A DNA stretch of 64,000 nt, from assembly GCF_002237595.1 (NCBI RefSeq), contig NZ_CP022529.1, forward strand, positions 2,790,001 to 2,854,000, given 5' to 3'. This DNA is from Labrenzia sp. VG12 (GTDB lineage Bacteria; Pseudomonadota; Alphaproteobacteria; Rhizobiales; Stappiaceae). Below the pieces are notes generated by a model. The model was not told where the DNA came from, ran no database searches, and worked only from the letters and a program-made list of their open reading frames with translations. The translations under genes were made by a program, and so were the position numbers. Of the stretch, positions 25,463-33,324 are shown one piece after another. How positions within the stretch are numbered: position 1 is the first letter of the stretch; the number at the start of each line of letters is the position of its first letter.

Positions 25463-26072
25463 CTACGCTAGCTGTGTGAAACAGGATGGCTGCCATTGCC
25501 ATATTTTCTGAACAAAGCGCTCATCGATTGAAGCACATCGATAATTGCTGTTGGCTTGCGATATCGACACATTATGTCCGGCGACTTCGAATGCCATGAG
25601 CAGTTAGTTGGCTAAATCAAGCACCTTCTCAAGCCCTCTTGGAGAAGTTGCCACGTCAACGAGAAGCTTCTTAAACGGCTTCAAGTACCCGCCTTCATCA
25701 AGACGAAGACTGTTTAGGAAATGCTCTCGGGCGCTTCGCACTAGAAATTGAACGCATTTGTTCGCATCTGTGGGCCTTTCAACGGTGGCCTGCTTCTTTT
25801 TTACGTTTTACCCAGGGCTTATGTGGCGGACGATCAGACGACGACCACTGCAATAGTGTGGTCGAGGTCGGTTCAGGCAGCGGTTCTCATGCCGGTGCCC
25901 GCCCTACCTTCAGCTTGTTCCAATACCCAGCTCTTGGGCGCGGAACATCCATCGCTTCGCAAGCCTGGACAATCTTTAAGCCCGGAAGCTGAAGCTCTTC
26001 GCTCAACTGCGTCAGCGGTTTAGCCCAGACCAAGTCATATAATTCTTCCCGAGATACCACTATCCGCTCCAT
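25463..26072 (-). pseudogene. Decayed HTH-type gene (VSREELYDLVW family)
   Basis: From ATG 26072 the minus strand reads MERIVVSREELYDLVWAKPL and on to RAGYWNKLKVG. This is a recognisable N-terminal helix-turn-helix module found in a family of uncharacterised bacterial proteins. It ends at an in-frame TGA (25887). Further down, in another frame, EGGYLKPFKKLLVDVATSPR and LLMAFEVAGHNVSISQANS look like the C-terminal part of the same family, again broken by a TAA near 25604 and ending at 25463. The gene has therefore lost its middle and gained stops and at least one frameshift. Confidence 0.6.
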
Positions 26073-26170
26073 CGCTAAGGATCGCATTGCGATACCAAAC
26101 GCATAGTCGGGACAGTGATATCCTTGATCTGTTTCAAACGGCCAGCGGTCGCTGCCGCTAATCAACTGGT

Positions 26171-26533
26171 TTACATACAGATTTTTCCGGATGCTACCGC
26201 CTTCTCTAGTGAGTATCCGGGTACATCGAATGCAATGATAACGTAGTCCTCATTCAGCTTTGCATAGCCAGCGAAGAAGAACTGTTTACCAGTGTAGGCA
26301 CCGAAAGCGTTCTTGGCATTCACTGTTCCACAAATCTTGCCCCCCAGCCCCTCACTGAGTTCCGTCACGATGTCGAACGTGAACACCGCAGTATACGGAT
26401 CAGTGAGCACGTTAGCTGCAGATGCACGAATGGCACCCTCAAGCCTCGAGTCGATTTCTGCGGCGGACGCAGTCCCTACAGTGAGCACAGCAGCAAAAGT
26501 TTTCACGAACAGGTTTTTCATCAGCAAACTCAT
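26171..26533 (-). CDS. Small exported protein, unknown function
   Basis: The 120-residue product starts at ATG 26533 with GGAGG six bases upstream. An N-terminal signal peptide is clear (MKNLFVKTFAAVLTVGTASAAE), so it should reach the periplasm or outside. The mature part has two cysteines that could pair (GGKICGTVNAKNAFGAYTGK and SGKICM at the C-terminus) and mixed alpha/beta character. I cannot name a family. It lies alone between the decayed HTH gene and the plus-strand operon, still inside the tRNA island. Confidence 0.72.
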   Translation of the reverse strand: MSLLMKNLFVKTFAAVLTVGTASAAEIDSRLEGAIRASAANVLTDPYTAVFTFDIVTELSEGLGGKICGTVNAKNAFGAYTGKQFFFAGYAKLNEDYVIIAFDVPGYSLEKAVASGKICM

Positions 26534-26678
26534 AGTCGACCTCCAGTTAGAGCACGACTCGACGCGATAGGACGCCAACGTTGCGGGGCCAAGGGCATTC
26601 TTTCGCTGATCATTTTTTTATGCACTCTGGTGACCAAGAACGCTACAATAAGGAAAACATCTACAAAAAGGAAAATTG

Positions 26679-27047
26679 ATGACCAAATTCCGATACACAG
26701 TGACACTTGACGCGGCTACCGGCGAGCTGGTCGAAGGCCTCGCGCGCCACGCGGAAATCCCGACAGCACGTCTGATCAAAAACATGTTTATGCTGTCCCA
26801 TGCAGACCTGCATTTCTTCAATGTCTGGCTGTCTCAGCAGAAAGAAGGCACAGATCAATATTTGCGAGGCAGGCATTCTCTCACGAACCCCGGACCTCAT
26901 CGTCTTATCGCTGACGCAGCTGCGATTGAGCGCGATAACGGCAACAAGCTTCTTGTTGGTGCTGACGCCCTTAAGCGTGATCCCGAATGTGGCGGAGTCT
27001 GTGTCGTATCAGCTGATCTTGCTAATCCGGGTTCGGGAGCATCTTGA
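26679..27047 (+). CDS. Hypothetical protein, possible ribbon-helix-helix N-terminus
   Basis: The ATG at 26679 follows AAAAAGGAAAATTG. The first 45 residues (FRYTVTLDAATGELVEGLAR, HAEIPTARLIKNMFML) have the strand-helix-helix look of a small ribbon-helix-helix DNA-binding domain. The rest is unlike anything I recognise. The 122-residue frame overlaps a second open frame in its last 190 bases, so the C-terminal part is less certain. The stop is one base before the next start (TGAAATG), suggesting an operon with the next two genes. Confidence 0.5.
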   Translation: MTKFRYTVTLDAATGELVEGLARHAEIPTARLIKNMFMLSHADLHFFNVWLSQQKEGTDQYLRGRHSLTNPGPHRLIADAAAIERDNGNKLLVGADALKRDPECGGVCVVSADLANPGSGAS

Positions 27048-27048
27048 A

Positions 27049-27255
27049 ATGCTTCTGGTGATCGCAGAATGGCTGGCCGCTTTAGGCCAGCCTATTTTTG
27101 AGCACGCAAGGTCGCTGTGTATGCTCACCACCCATGTTCTCAATCAGACACACCTCAAACTGAGCTGTCTTCGCAAAAAGGCGAGCCGCAAAAGGGGTTA
27201 CGAAGGTTTTCAGTCCAGAAATGACAACATCCAAGAAGAGAAGGAAGCCGCGTGA
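27049..27255 (+). CDS. Small hypothetical protein (68 residues)
   Basis: The frame starts at ATG 27049 directly after the previous stop, and its own stop overlaps the GTG start of the next gene (GTGA). That arrangement argues that it is translated. The N-terminus is hydrophobic and helical (MLLVIAEWLAALGQPIFEHA); the C-terminus is basic and charged (KKASRKRGYEGFQSRND). The frame is open further upstream to about 26800, so the real protein could be longer. No family is recognised. Confidence 0.45.
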   Translation: MLLVIAEWLAALGQPIFEHARSLCMLTTHVLNQTHLKLSCLRKKASRKRGYEGFQSRNDNIQEEKEAA

Positions 27256-28148
27256 CAAAGCACTCCCTGCCCCACGGCGCTAAGGAAATCAATTTCCAGG
27301 TCATTGGTGACGTCAAAGAGCGCTTAAGTAAAGACGATGCAGCTTGCGAAGAGAGTGCCGCTGCTACTCGGTCACCAAGGCAGGCGAAGTTTGATGATGT
27401 TTCCGCAACGGTTCGTCGTCTCAAGCGTATCGATACGGCGTTGATCTGTGAGCAGCTTGAGGGATTTAAGGAAACCATCGACGCAGAGGCGAATGCAGCA
27501 GCCTTTCAAGGAATGGTCAGGAAGGAATTCATCGCGTCACACCTGGTTCTCAATGCGCGGGTCGGCTGTAAGGTTGACCCAGCGCCTGCACCTGCGTTTC
27601 GACCTCAGCCAAACCGAACAAGGTTCCCAGCTGGCAACGCTGCAGCACTGTCAAATATTATTCGCCTGATCGACATGCATTACTGCTGGTCGATGGGGCA
27701 CAAGCCGCGGCAAACGGGAAAGATCGCGACTGCATTCGGCGAACAGTTCGACTTTGAAGAAGCCTATGAGTTCTCGCAGTCCAAGGGAAAGATCGCGGCG
27801 AAGCTCGAGCTGATCGGATTAGACGAGACGCCAGGGCCTGGCTATTGCCGGATTGGGAACGCGTCATTGAAGACTGATGCGGAAAGAGAAGCTCATCGGT
27901 GTTTTCTCAAGAGCCGCGACCGCTTTCTGATCGACCTCCGAAACAAGTCGTTGAAGGCAAGTGTGAACGAAGATGAATGGGCAGACATGCTTGCGGCTGC
28001 CGGACTGCTGAAGAAGTTCGATCTGGATGCGTCCGGGCAAAACCTCAAGCTCGTCTTGTGCCTGGTTGGCCGCGTTAGTGACGACGCTCCTTACCGCGTC
28101 ATGCAGAAGTACACGTCGGCCTGCCGCACGCTTGGGGTTGAACCATAG
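27252..28148 (+). CDS. Hypothetical protein, 298 residues
   Basis: The GTG start at 27252 overlaps the preceding stop by four bases, so it is the third gene of a coupled unit. The protein is soluble and charged, with a Pro/Arg-rich linker (PAPAPAFRPQPNRTRFPAGN) dividing an N-terminal helical part from a C-terminal part containing LIDLRNKSLKASVNEDEWAD and KLVLCLVGRVSDDAPYR. I do not recognise it. Its position between recombination genes and a gene-poor region would fit a replication or mobilisation accessory protein, but no motif supports that. The end is followed by a long gene-poor stretch. Confidence 0.6.
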   Translation: MTKHSLPHGAKEINFQVIGDVKERLSKDDAACEESAAATRSPRQAKFDDVSATVRRLKRIDTALICEQLEGFKETIDAEANAAAFQGMVRKEFIASHLVLNARVGCKVDPAPAPAFRPQPNRTRFPAGNAAALSNIIRLIDMHYCWSMGHKPRQTGKIATAFGEQFDFEEAYEFSQSKGKIAAKLELIGLDETPGPGYCRIGNASLKTDAEREAHRCFLKSRDRFLIDLRNKSLKASVNEDEWADMLAAAGLLKKFDLDASGQNLKLVLCLVGRVSDDAPYRVMQKYTSACRTLGVEP

Positions 28149-29580
28149 TGCGAAAGAGCACAACCGAAGCTAGACACGAGCAAAGAACGAGCAACTCAAG
28201 AGCAAAAAGGCCGGAACAGCCCAGAAACCTTGGGGAAATGAGTTGTCGGCGTCCCTTAAAAAGTAGACTGATAGAGAGGTATTTTCATACTAGGGAGCGC
28301 CCTTCGGGCGCGGGCTGCTCCGGCCTCCGCCTTCGGCTCCGGCACTCCGCATCCCAGGGGTGAGAAAACATCGTTCCGGAAGAGAATGAGAGAAAACAAG
28401 GTTACAGACTAAGCTATCTCCGGAACATAGTGCGGTGACACCGACACCAGACACAAAGACCCTAGAGAGGGTCCGTTCGTCGCCTGCGGCTCCGATCCTC
28501 CCCTCTCCCGGAACACCCTCTGGGTCCGGCACACGATACAGGAGAAGAAAGAAGATCACTGATCTGTTTCCGGCTCGCAGCGGCTATCCCAGCCGGTCCG
28601 AGCACTCTTCGACAAGTTTAGTCGCAGCCGGGCTCGTTCCGGGTTTTGGAAACAATCAGATAGTGGCCACACAGCAAGATCGCTGTCGTCTGCCTCCAAC
28701 TGTTCCGGTCGCAACTATTCTTCTCCCACTAATCAAGCGGTGAACACAACAGGGATTTGTTTTAATGCTCTCTGGCAAGCTTCACGATGCGCAGGGCAGA
28801 GAAAACACTATCGATCGCTCAGAAAAGCGCTGGTGATCTTCCCTGAAGATCCTCGCGATATGTCTATCTCTTGGGCTCAAAACTGTTTGTCCGGGCCAAA
28901 GGGATGTCGCAATCAATGACGCACTAAGTGCACCCTCGCGCCCAAAGCGTGATTTACGGCGCAAAACCAGGCTCGAAATTACGCCTCTCAGATTTCCCAA
29001 GAACACGCGACTGCAATCGGATCGACAAGGAAAAAGGCTGTGCTGGTGCGTGGGTTAACATTTTTTGCGCTCCTCCCATAAAACTCCAACACAGATTACA
29101 TCTTGGCCAGAATGTATTGAAATTCGGAGCTTTTTTATTCCTGCCGAAGGCATCTCATGGAACCCTACGCTCTTGTTTTGGGTAGCCGGTTAACTCGTGG
29201 CGCACTCGATCTTGCCCGCGGTCGTAAAAATCGCCGGTTTTGAGTTTACTTAAGGAGCACAAAAGTTTCCCACCCAATGACGTGAAATTAGATGACCACG
29301 GCTCTAACCGCTCTTGTTACCCGGTTTTGGAAACTCTCGACGCTCGGAAGTTGAGAAAAGTTTCCCAAAAACACACCGTTGGAAACCATCTCTCCGGGGA
29401 TTGGTGAACATTTTCCTGGTGAGCCCAATGCTCATCCCCATGAGACATGTCCAACTTCTCTAGGACTTCCATCTAAGCGGCTGTTCTACTTAACTTTTTC
29501 CACTCCCCGACTGGAAAAACACCCGACAGGTCGTTCCGCGTCTCCTACAATAATGTTCATCGACAACTACTGAGGTTCAG
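28149..29580. other. Gene-poor 1.4-kb region with hairpins and repeats
   Basis: No good gene is visible. The region contains a GCGCCC-TTC-GGGCGC hairpin (28297-28311) followed by further CTCCG/CGGAG-rich inverted segments to about 28350. It also has two copies of a CGGGTTTTGGAAAC-like motif (near 28640 and 29322) and two copies of AAAAGTTTCCCA (29261, 29357). Such a stretch upstream of an integrase could hold an origin, recombinase arm sites, or untranslated RNA. A 71-codon frame at 28148-28363 is Arg/Ser-rich and I do not trust it. Confidence 0.5.
29261..29368. repeat. Pair of 12-bp direct repeats upstream of the integrase
   Basis: AAAAGTTTCCCA occurs at 29261-29272 and 29357-29368. Between them, GGTTTTGGAAAC (near 29324) is close to the inverse of the same motif. 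The spacing is 96 bases. They may be arm-type binding sites for the integrase or its partner, or operator sites for int expression. Confidence 0.4.
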
Positions 29581-30519
29581 ATGAGCAATAAGAAGACGAT
29601 AAGCGACGCGTGTAAGGCATGGATCAAACGCTGTGAGCGGGATGAACTGGAGCGAGCGACACTGCGCTCTTATCGCAACCACGTTGATCATCATATTGAT
29701 CCGGTGATCGGTGAAACTTTGCTTTGTGAATTGACCCGGTCAGATGTCCGCGACTTCATTGATGACATGCTCGACAAGAATTCCAGGGCGATGACAGACA
29801 AGGTGCTGCGGTCTCTGCGTTCAGCCCTGAATGAAGCCTTGGACCGGGAGTGGATCGACAACAACGTTGCGCTTTCTGTGAAGCTGCGTCGGTCTTCTCG
29901 TAACGCTCCGGATCGGATCATTCCGACTGAGTCGGAAATCAAGGCGATGCTAAATACCGTCTCCGACAAATATCGCCCACTGATCGTCACTGCGATCTAC
30001 ACCGGTATGCGCATGTCGGAACTACGCGGTCTCAGGTGGGAAGATGTAGACTTCACCAAGTCCATCATCCGAGTGCGTCAGCGTGCCGATCGCTTCAACC
30101 AGATCGGCAAGCCCAAGTCTAAGTCCGGTCGCCGGGATATACCGATGGCGCCGAGCGTCAAGAAGGTGCTGATGGCCTGGAAGGCAAACTGCCCAACCGG
30201 TGATTTCGACCTCGTATTCCCGAATGGCGTTGGCAACGTCGAGAGCCCGTCGAACATCTCAACTCGGGTTCTTTATCCTCTTCTGAAAAACGCTGACATC
30301 ACGGACAGCAACGGCAAGCCGAAGTTCTCATTCCATGCGCTGCGGCACGCAGCCGCCTCGCTCTATATCGAACAGGGTTGGCCCGCTAAGAAGATCCAGA
30401 CGCTGCTCGGTCATGCCTCAATCACCATGACATTCGACGTGTACGGGCACTTGTTCGACAACGCTGAGGATGACGTTGAGCTGTTCGCCAAACTCGAGGC
30501 TGACCTGGAAGCGGCATGA
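29581..30519 (+). CDS. Tyrosine-type site-specific integrase
   Basis: The 312-residue protein is a phage-type integrase that cuts and joins DNA through a tyrosine. The N-terminal SAM-like core-binding domain spans about residues 1-95 (SDACKAWIKRCERDELERAT onward). The catalytic domain has the first Arg in AIYTGMRMSELRGLRW, the Lys region PKSKSGRRDIPM, the HxxR box in FHALRHAAAS, the His of LLGHASITM, and the nucleophile in FDVYGHLF. All five catalytic positions are intact, so it is probably active. GAGGTTCAG precedes the ATG at 29581. It lies about 0.9 kb from the att copy at 31402, consistent with having inserted the island into the tRNA. Confidence 0.95.
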   Translation: MSNKKTISDACKAWIKRCERDELERATLRSYRNHVDHHIDPVIGETLLCELTRSDVRDFIDDMLDKNSRAMTDKVLRSLRSALNEALDREWIDNNVALSVKLRRSSRNAPDRIIPTESEIKAMLNTVSDKYRPLIVTAIYTGMRMSELRGLRWEDVDFTKSIIRVRQRADRFNQIGKPKSKSGRRDIPMAPSVKKVLMAWKANCPTGDFDLVFPNGVGNVESPSNISTRVLYPLLKNADITDSNGKPKFSFHALRHAAASLYIEQGWPAKKIQTLLGHASITMTFDVYGHLFDNAEDDVELFAKLEADLEAA

Positions 30520-31317
30520 TTACGCACCGCTCCCTGAAAGCTTCACCTTGCTCAGAACCGGATGGTCAGGATTCCTTGCCCGGAACTGATTGAGCCACCT
30601 GCGAAAATTTGCACTCGTCCAGGGCTTTCCGCGCATTGTCGGCACTTCTCGGCGATTGAGCTCTTCGACGATGTCCGAGACTGACAGCAAGGCCTTGCGG
30701 TCTTCGGGCAGGAGATGTCCATGAGCGCGAAATATGTTTTGTGCCATGAACACGTCCTCGATCCCGGTCGAGCGTTTTTCTGCTTCTTCTGACTTTAGCT
30801 TCGCTGGCCGGTAGCGTGGCACCTGCCCCTTCGCTCTCATCTGCTCTTCGATTTCTCGAGTTCGGATGGCTTCGTGAACAGCATGCAGCCTGGGCTTGAT
30901 AAACTCCGCGAACCTCTCCTCTGTAAGCGAGAAGACAGGTGCATTCTGAAGCACGCTGTGCAGATAGAGTGCTTGACCGCCAAAGAAACGCTGAAGCCTA
31001 TAGATTTCCTCTTCATTGCTGGCATCAATGAGCCGGGAGGCGTCATCGATCACTGCAGAGCCTCCATGGCGCTTCACTTCTGTTATGGCAGCCCGCACCG
31101 ACTGATTGGCGCCAAGTATGGGCCGAGAATATTCCTCCGAGATCGCACACCAGCGCTTGATTTCGATCTCATGTTCATCCGCCCAGCGCTCTATGTATTC
31201 CTTTTGGAAGTGTGACGAAGGGTGCAGGCTCGCTGCCTTGACTGAGACAGACTGGCTATAACCGCGGAGGACAATGAGCCCGACATATGGGCGCTTCGGC
31301 TCGTAACTGGGATGCAT
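30520..31317 (-). CDS. Serine-recombinase-like protein
   Basis: The 265-residue protein resembles serine resolvase/invertase family members, but loosely. The region SAVIDDASRLIDASNEEEIY, then LQRFFGGQALYLHSV, matches the second half of a resolvase catalytic domain. ELNRREVPTMRGKPWTSANF resembles the recombinase (zinc-ribbon-linked) domain motif that ends in a W-x-x-x-x-(V/F) helix. The N-terminal segment VGLIVLRGYSQSVSV aligns with the usual A-x-Y-x-R-x-S start but does not show a clean catalytic Arg-x-Ser. It may be inactive or a directionality factor. Its stop abuts the integrase stop (tail to tail), and its start is 85 bases from attR. Confidence 0.6.
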   Translation of the reverse strand: MHPSYEPKRPYVGLIVLRGYSQSVSVKAASLHPSSHFQKEYIERWADEHEIEIKRWCAISEEYSRPILGANQSVRAAITEVKRHGGSAVIDDASRLIDASNEEEIYRLQRFFGGQALYLHSVLQNAPVFSLTEERFAEFIKPRLHAVHEAIRTREIEEQMRAKGQVPRYRPAKLKSEEAEKRSTGIEDVFMAQNIFRAHGHLLPEDRKALLSVSDIVEELNRREVPTMRGKPWTSANFRRWLNQFRARNPDHPVLSKVKLSGSGA

Positions 31318-31401
31318 AAACTCGCTCGAAATTACAAATTCTCGGCAGTGTCATATCGAGATCAACGAGCTGAATCTACGTGGAAATTGCGCCTTTCCGG
31401 T

Positions 31402-31449
31402 GGAATCATAATCCGCGTGTCGGGGGTTCGAGTCCCTCCTCCGCTACCA
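31402..31449 (+). repeat. attR: exact 48-bp copy of the tRNA 3' end, copy 2
   Basis: This is identical over 48 bases to 21247-21294, including the encoded CCA. The bases before it (TTTCCGGT) do not match the tRNA but do match those before copy 3. It has no 5' half and cannot be a working tRNA. It marks the right boundary of the first island. Confidence 0.92.
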
Positions 31450-31529
31450 AGTTTTCAATGTGTAATGATTGCGCTTTTAAAGCTGCGCAAACGGGCTTCC
31501 GGTTTTGGCTCATGCGTAGGACAAATTCA

Positions 31530-33134
31530 CTACAATTTGGCCTCTTCCAGAGTTTCAAGCATTTGGTCGACGGTTTCGGAACGGTAGACAAACCGTCCCA
31601 GATATTCCCGCTCATGACCTTCAAATTCAGGATGGTTTGCCGTGAGTTCGGCAGCTGCTTCTCGAGCCATGGCTTTCTCTCCGATACGCCAAGCAGTTAC
31701 AGAGCGTAACAAAGGATCCCACGCAATCCCAGGCGACTTGAAATCAATCGCATTGATGTGGGCAGCTTTGTAATCATGGTTTATCCAGTGGTGCAGCAAC
31801 GGAGCCAGTTTAAGCCAGCCTGGCTGCATGGGATTCAGGCGACATGCCTTTTTCAAATGCGCGAGGCCCGACTCCCAGTGACCGCATAACGCAATTCCCC
31901 AGCCCGAGAAGCCGATCAGATAAGCGGCATTGGGGTTGAGCGAGATACACCTTTCATAGGCCTGCACCGCTCCTTGAAAATCGTGGCAGTGCATTCTTAA
32001 AAAGCCAAGTGTCTGCTGCGATTGCTGGCAGTTGGGGTCAAGTCTCGCAGCACGCTCTGCAATTTCTCTTGCTGCCTGCATCTCAATGGTGTCATCGCTC
32101 AATCTCAGTGCGACAGCGTCGGCTTCCAGCTCTGCCAGCATTGAAAGCACAAGCGCATTCGACGGTTCTACATCCACTGTTTGCCGCAAGAGTGAACGCG
32201 TGTGTTCGAATGTTGTGTGATTGAGATTGTAATTGTAGAAAGTCATGGCCGCGCTGTATGCGCCATCGGTTTTGACGCGTGACCTTGCGCCAGGACGCTG
32301 AAAATAGCTCGCAACGGCCCCATAGCTGTTGGCAACCTTCGCGACCACGTCAGCACAGATCTTGTCTTCAATATCGAAAGCTTGGTCAGGTGACCAAATT
32401 TGATCGTAGATTTCCGACCAGACCGTGCTAGAGGTCTCTGTCTCCGAGAGTTCCAAAGTCAACCGTATCCGGTTCCCACCCCAACGAACCGTTCCTGTGA
32501 GAACAAGATCCAAATTCAACTCGTGTATTTGGTCCGCCTCGATGGCCCCGTTCCTTGCGACAGCAACGGAGGTGTGGTGCCCGATGACTTCCAGGCCGTC
32601 GAAACGGGAAAGGCCGGCTATCAACCCATGAGTCAGTCCTGTCGCATACAAATGTGCATCCGGCACGTTGGATTTTGAGGCAATCGGCGCGACTGCAAGG
32701 CGCGGTAGACTATTGGCAAAACGACGTCGTTGGGTGTCATCTTCCGGCACCTGACTGGGCTGCCGGTGAAACAAGATTGCGTATCCACCTTTGGGCAGTT
32801 CAAAGCGAATGGCGTCTTCCTTGCCGTCAACTGCATAATAAAGATCAAGCGCCCTGCGGAGTTTTGCGGCTTCGGCACGCACCACGGGATCGCTTTGCGG
32901 ATCAAAATCGTCTCCTCGTCCGAAAACGTCCTGTGCAATGGCAAACTGTTTCAAAGTGGCTGATCTACCAGCCAGGCATTCTTCCGCGAGATACCTGAGG
33001 AGACGCCGACCGCGAACACTGGCCGTAAATGCCTCGTCGCTCGTCAACACGGCCAGCTGTCGGCGAACGTCACCAACCCAGCCCTCTCCCGCCAACTGGA
33101 TTTGTCCACTCCGCTTGTCTGCTGCTTTGTTCAT
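31530..33134 (-). CDS. TPR protein with TolB-like domain, probable regulator
   Basis: The 534-residue protein matches the architecture of adenylate-cyclase-like or CadC-like regulators that lack the cyclase domain. The N-terminal module (RRLLRYLAEECLAGRSATLK, then DFDPQSDPVVRAEAAKLRRA) is one I associate with such proteins. It is followed by a TolB-type segment (NSLPRLAVAPIA, LVLTGTVRWGGNRIRLTLEL). C-terminal tetratricopeptide repeats follow (AAREIAERAARLDPNCQQSQ, AVQAYERCISLNPNAAYLIG). No membrane helix is clear. It is divergent from the serine hydrolase gene and may control it. Exact function is unknown. Confidence 0.72.
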   Translation of the reverse strand: MNKAADKRSGQIQLAGEGWVGDVRRQLAVLTSDEAFTASVRGRRLLRYLAEECLAGRSATLKQFAIAQDVFGRGDDFDPQSDPVVRAEAAKLRRALDLYYAVDGKEDAIRFELPKGGYAILFHRQPSQVPEDDTQRRRFANSLPRLAVAPIASKSNVPDAHLYATGLTHGLIAGLSRFDGLEVIGHHTSVAVARNGAIEADQIHELNLDLVLTGTVRWGGNRIRLTLELSETETSSTVWSEIYDQIWSPDQAFDIEDKICADVVAKVANSYGAVASYFQRPGARSRVKTDGAYSAAMTFYNYNLNHTTFEHTRSLLRQTVDVEPSNALVLSMLAELEADAVALRLSDDTIEMQAAREIAERAARLDPNCQQSQQTLGFLRMHCHDFQGAVQAYERCISLNPNAAYLIGFSGWGIALCGHWESGLAHLKKACRLNPMQPGWLKLAPLLHHWINHDYKAAHINAIDFKSPGIAWDPLLRSVTAWRIGEKAMAREAAAELTANHPEFEGHEREYLGRFVYRSETVDQMLETLEEAKL

Positions 33135-33324
33135 TCAAAAAAACCGCCATAAGAAATCTCAGGCACCACTGTTGCACGTAACTTACGACGAAGGCCACCG
33201 GTAACACACTCCACATGGTCTCTACAGAATTCAATGATTTGCACATCCATCGATGGGTTTGGAAACCTTTCGCTACCAATTTCTGACCAAGGTCACTCTT
33301 GGCGAACAATCAGGAGAGTTGGGA

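Larger units (their letters stand above)
21295..31449. mobile_element. Genomic island integrated at the tRNA (about 10.2 kb)
   Basis: The segment lies between the intact tRNA and a perfect 48-bp copy of its 3' end. It carries a tyrosine integrase close to the far end, a serine-recombinase-like gene, decayed gene remnants and AT-rich cargo. Base composition changes sharply just after the tRNA (21.7-25.3 kb is visibly AT-rich compared with its surroundings). Cargo includes an MACPF-like and cysteine-protease gene pair and a small operon of unknown genes. No phage structural, conjugation or plasmid partition genes are seen, so it is either a small integrative element or a reduced remnant. Confidence 0.85.

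Noticed and set aside
28148..28363. 71-codon frame starting in the stop of the 298-residue gene
   Set aside because: It is Arg/Ser-rich, crosses the GC-rich hairpin, and shows no domain character.
31402..31477. A second tRNA gene at 31402 (and a third at 34753)
   Set aside because: Only the 3' portion is present; there is no acceptor 5' strand or D arm, so these are att repeats.
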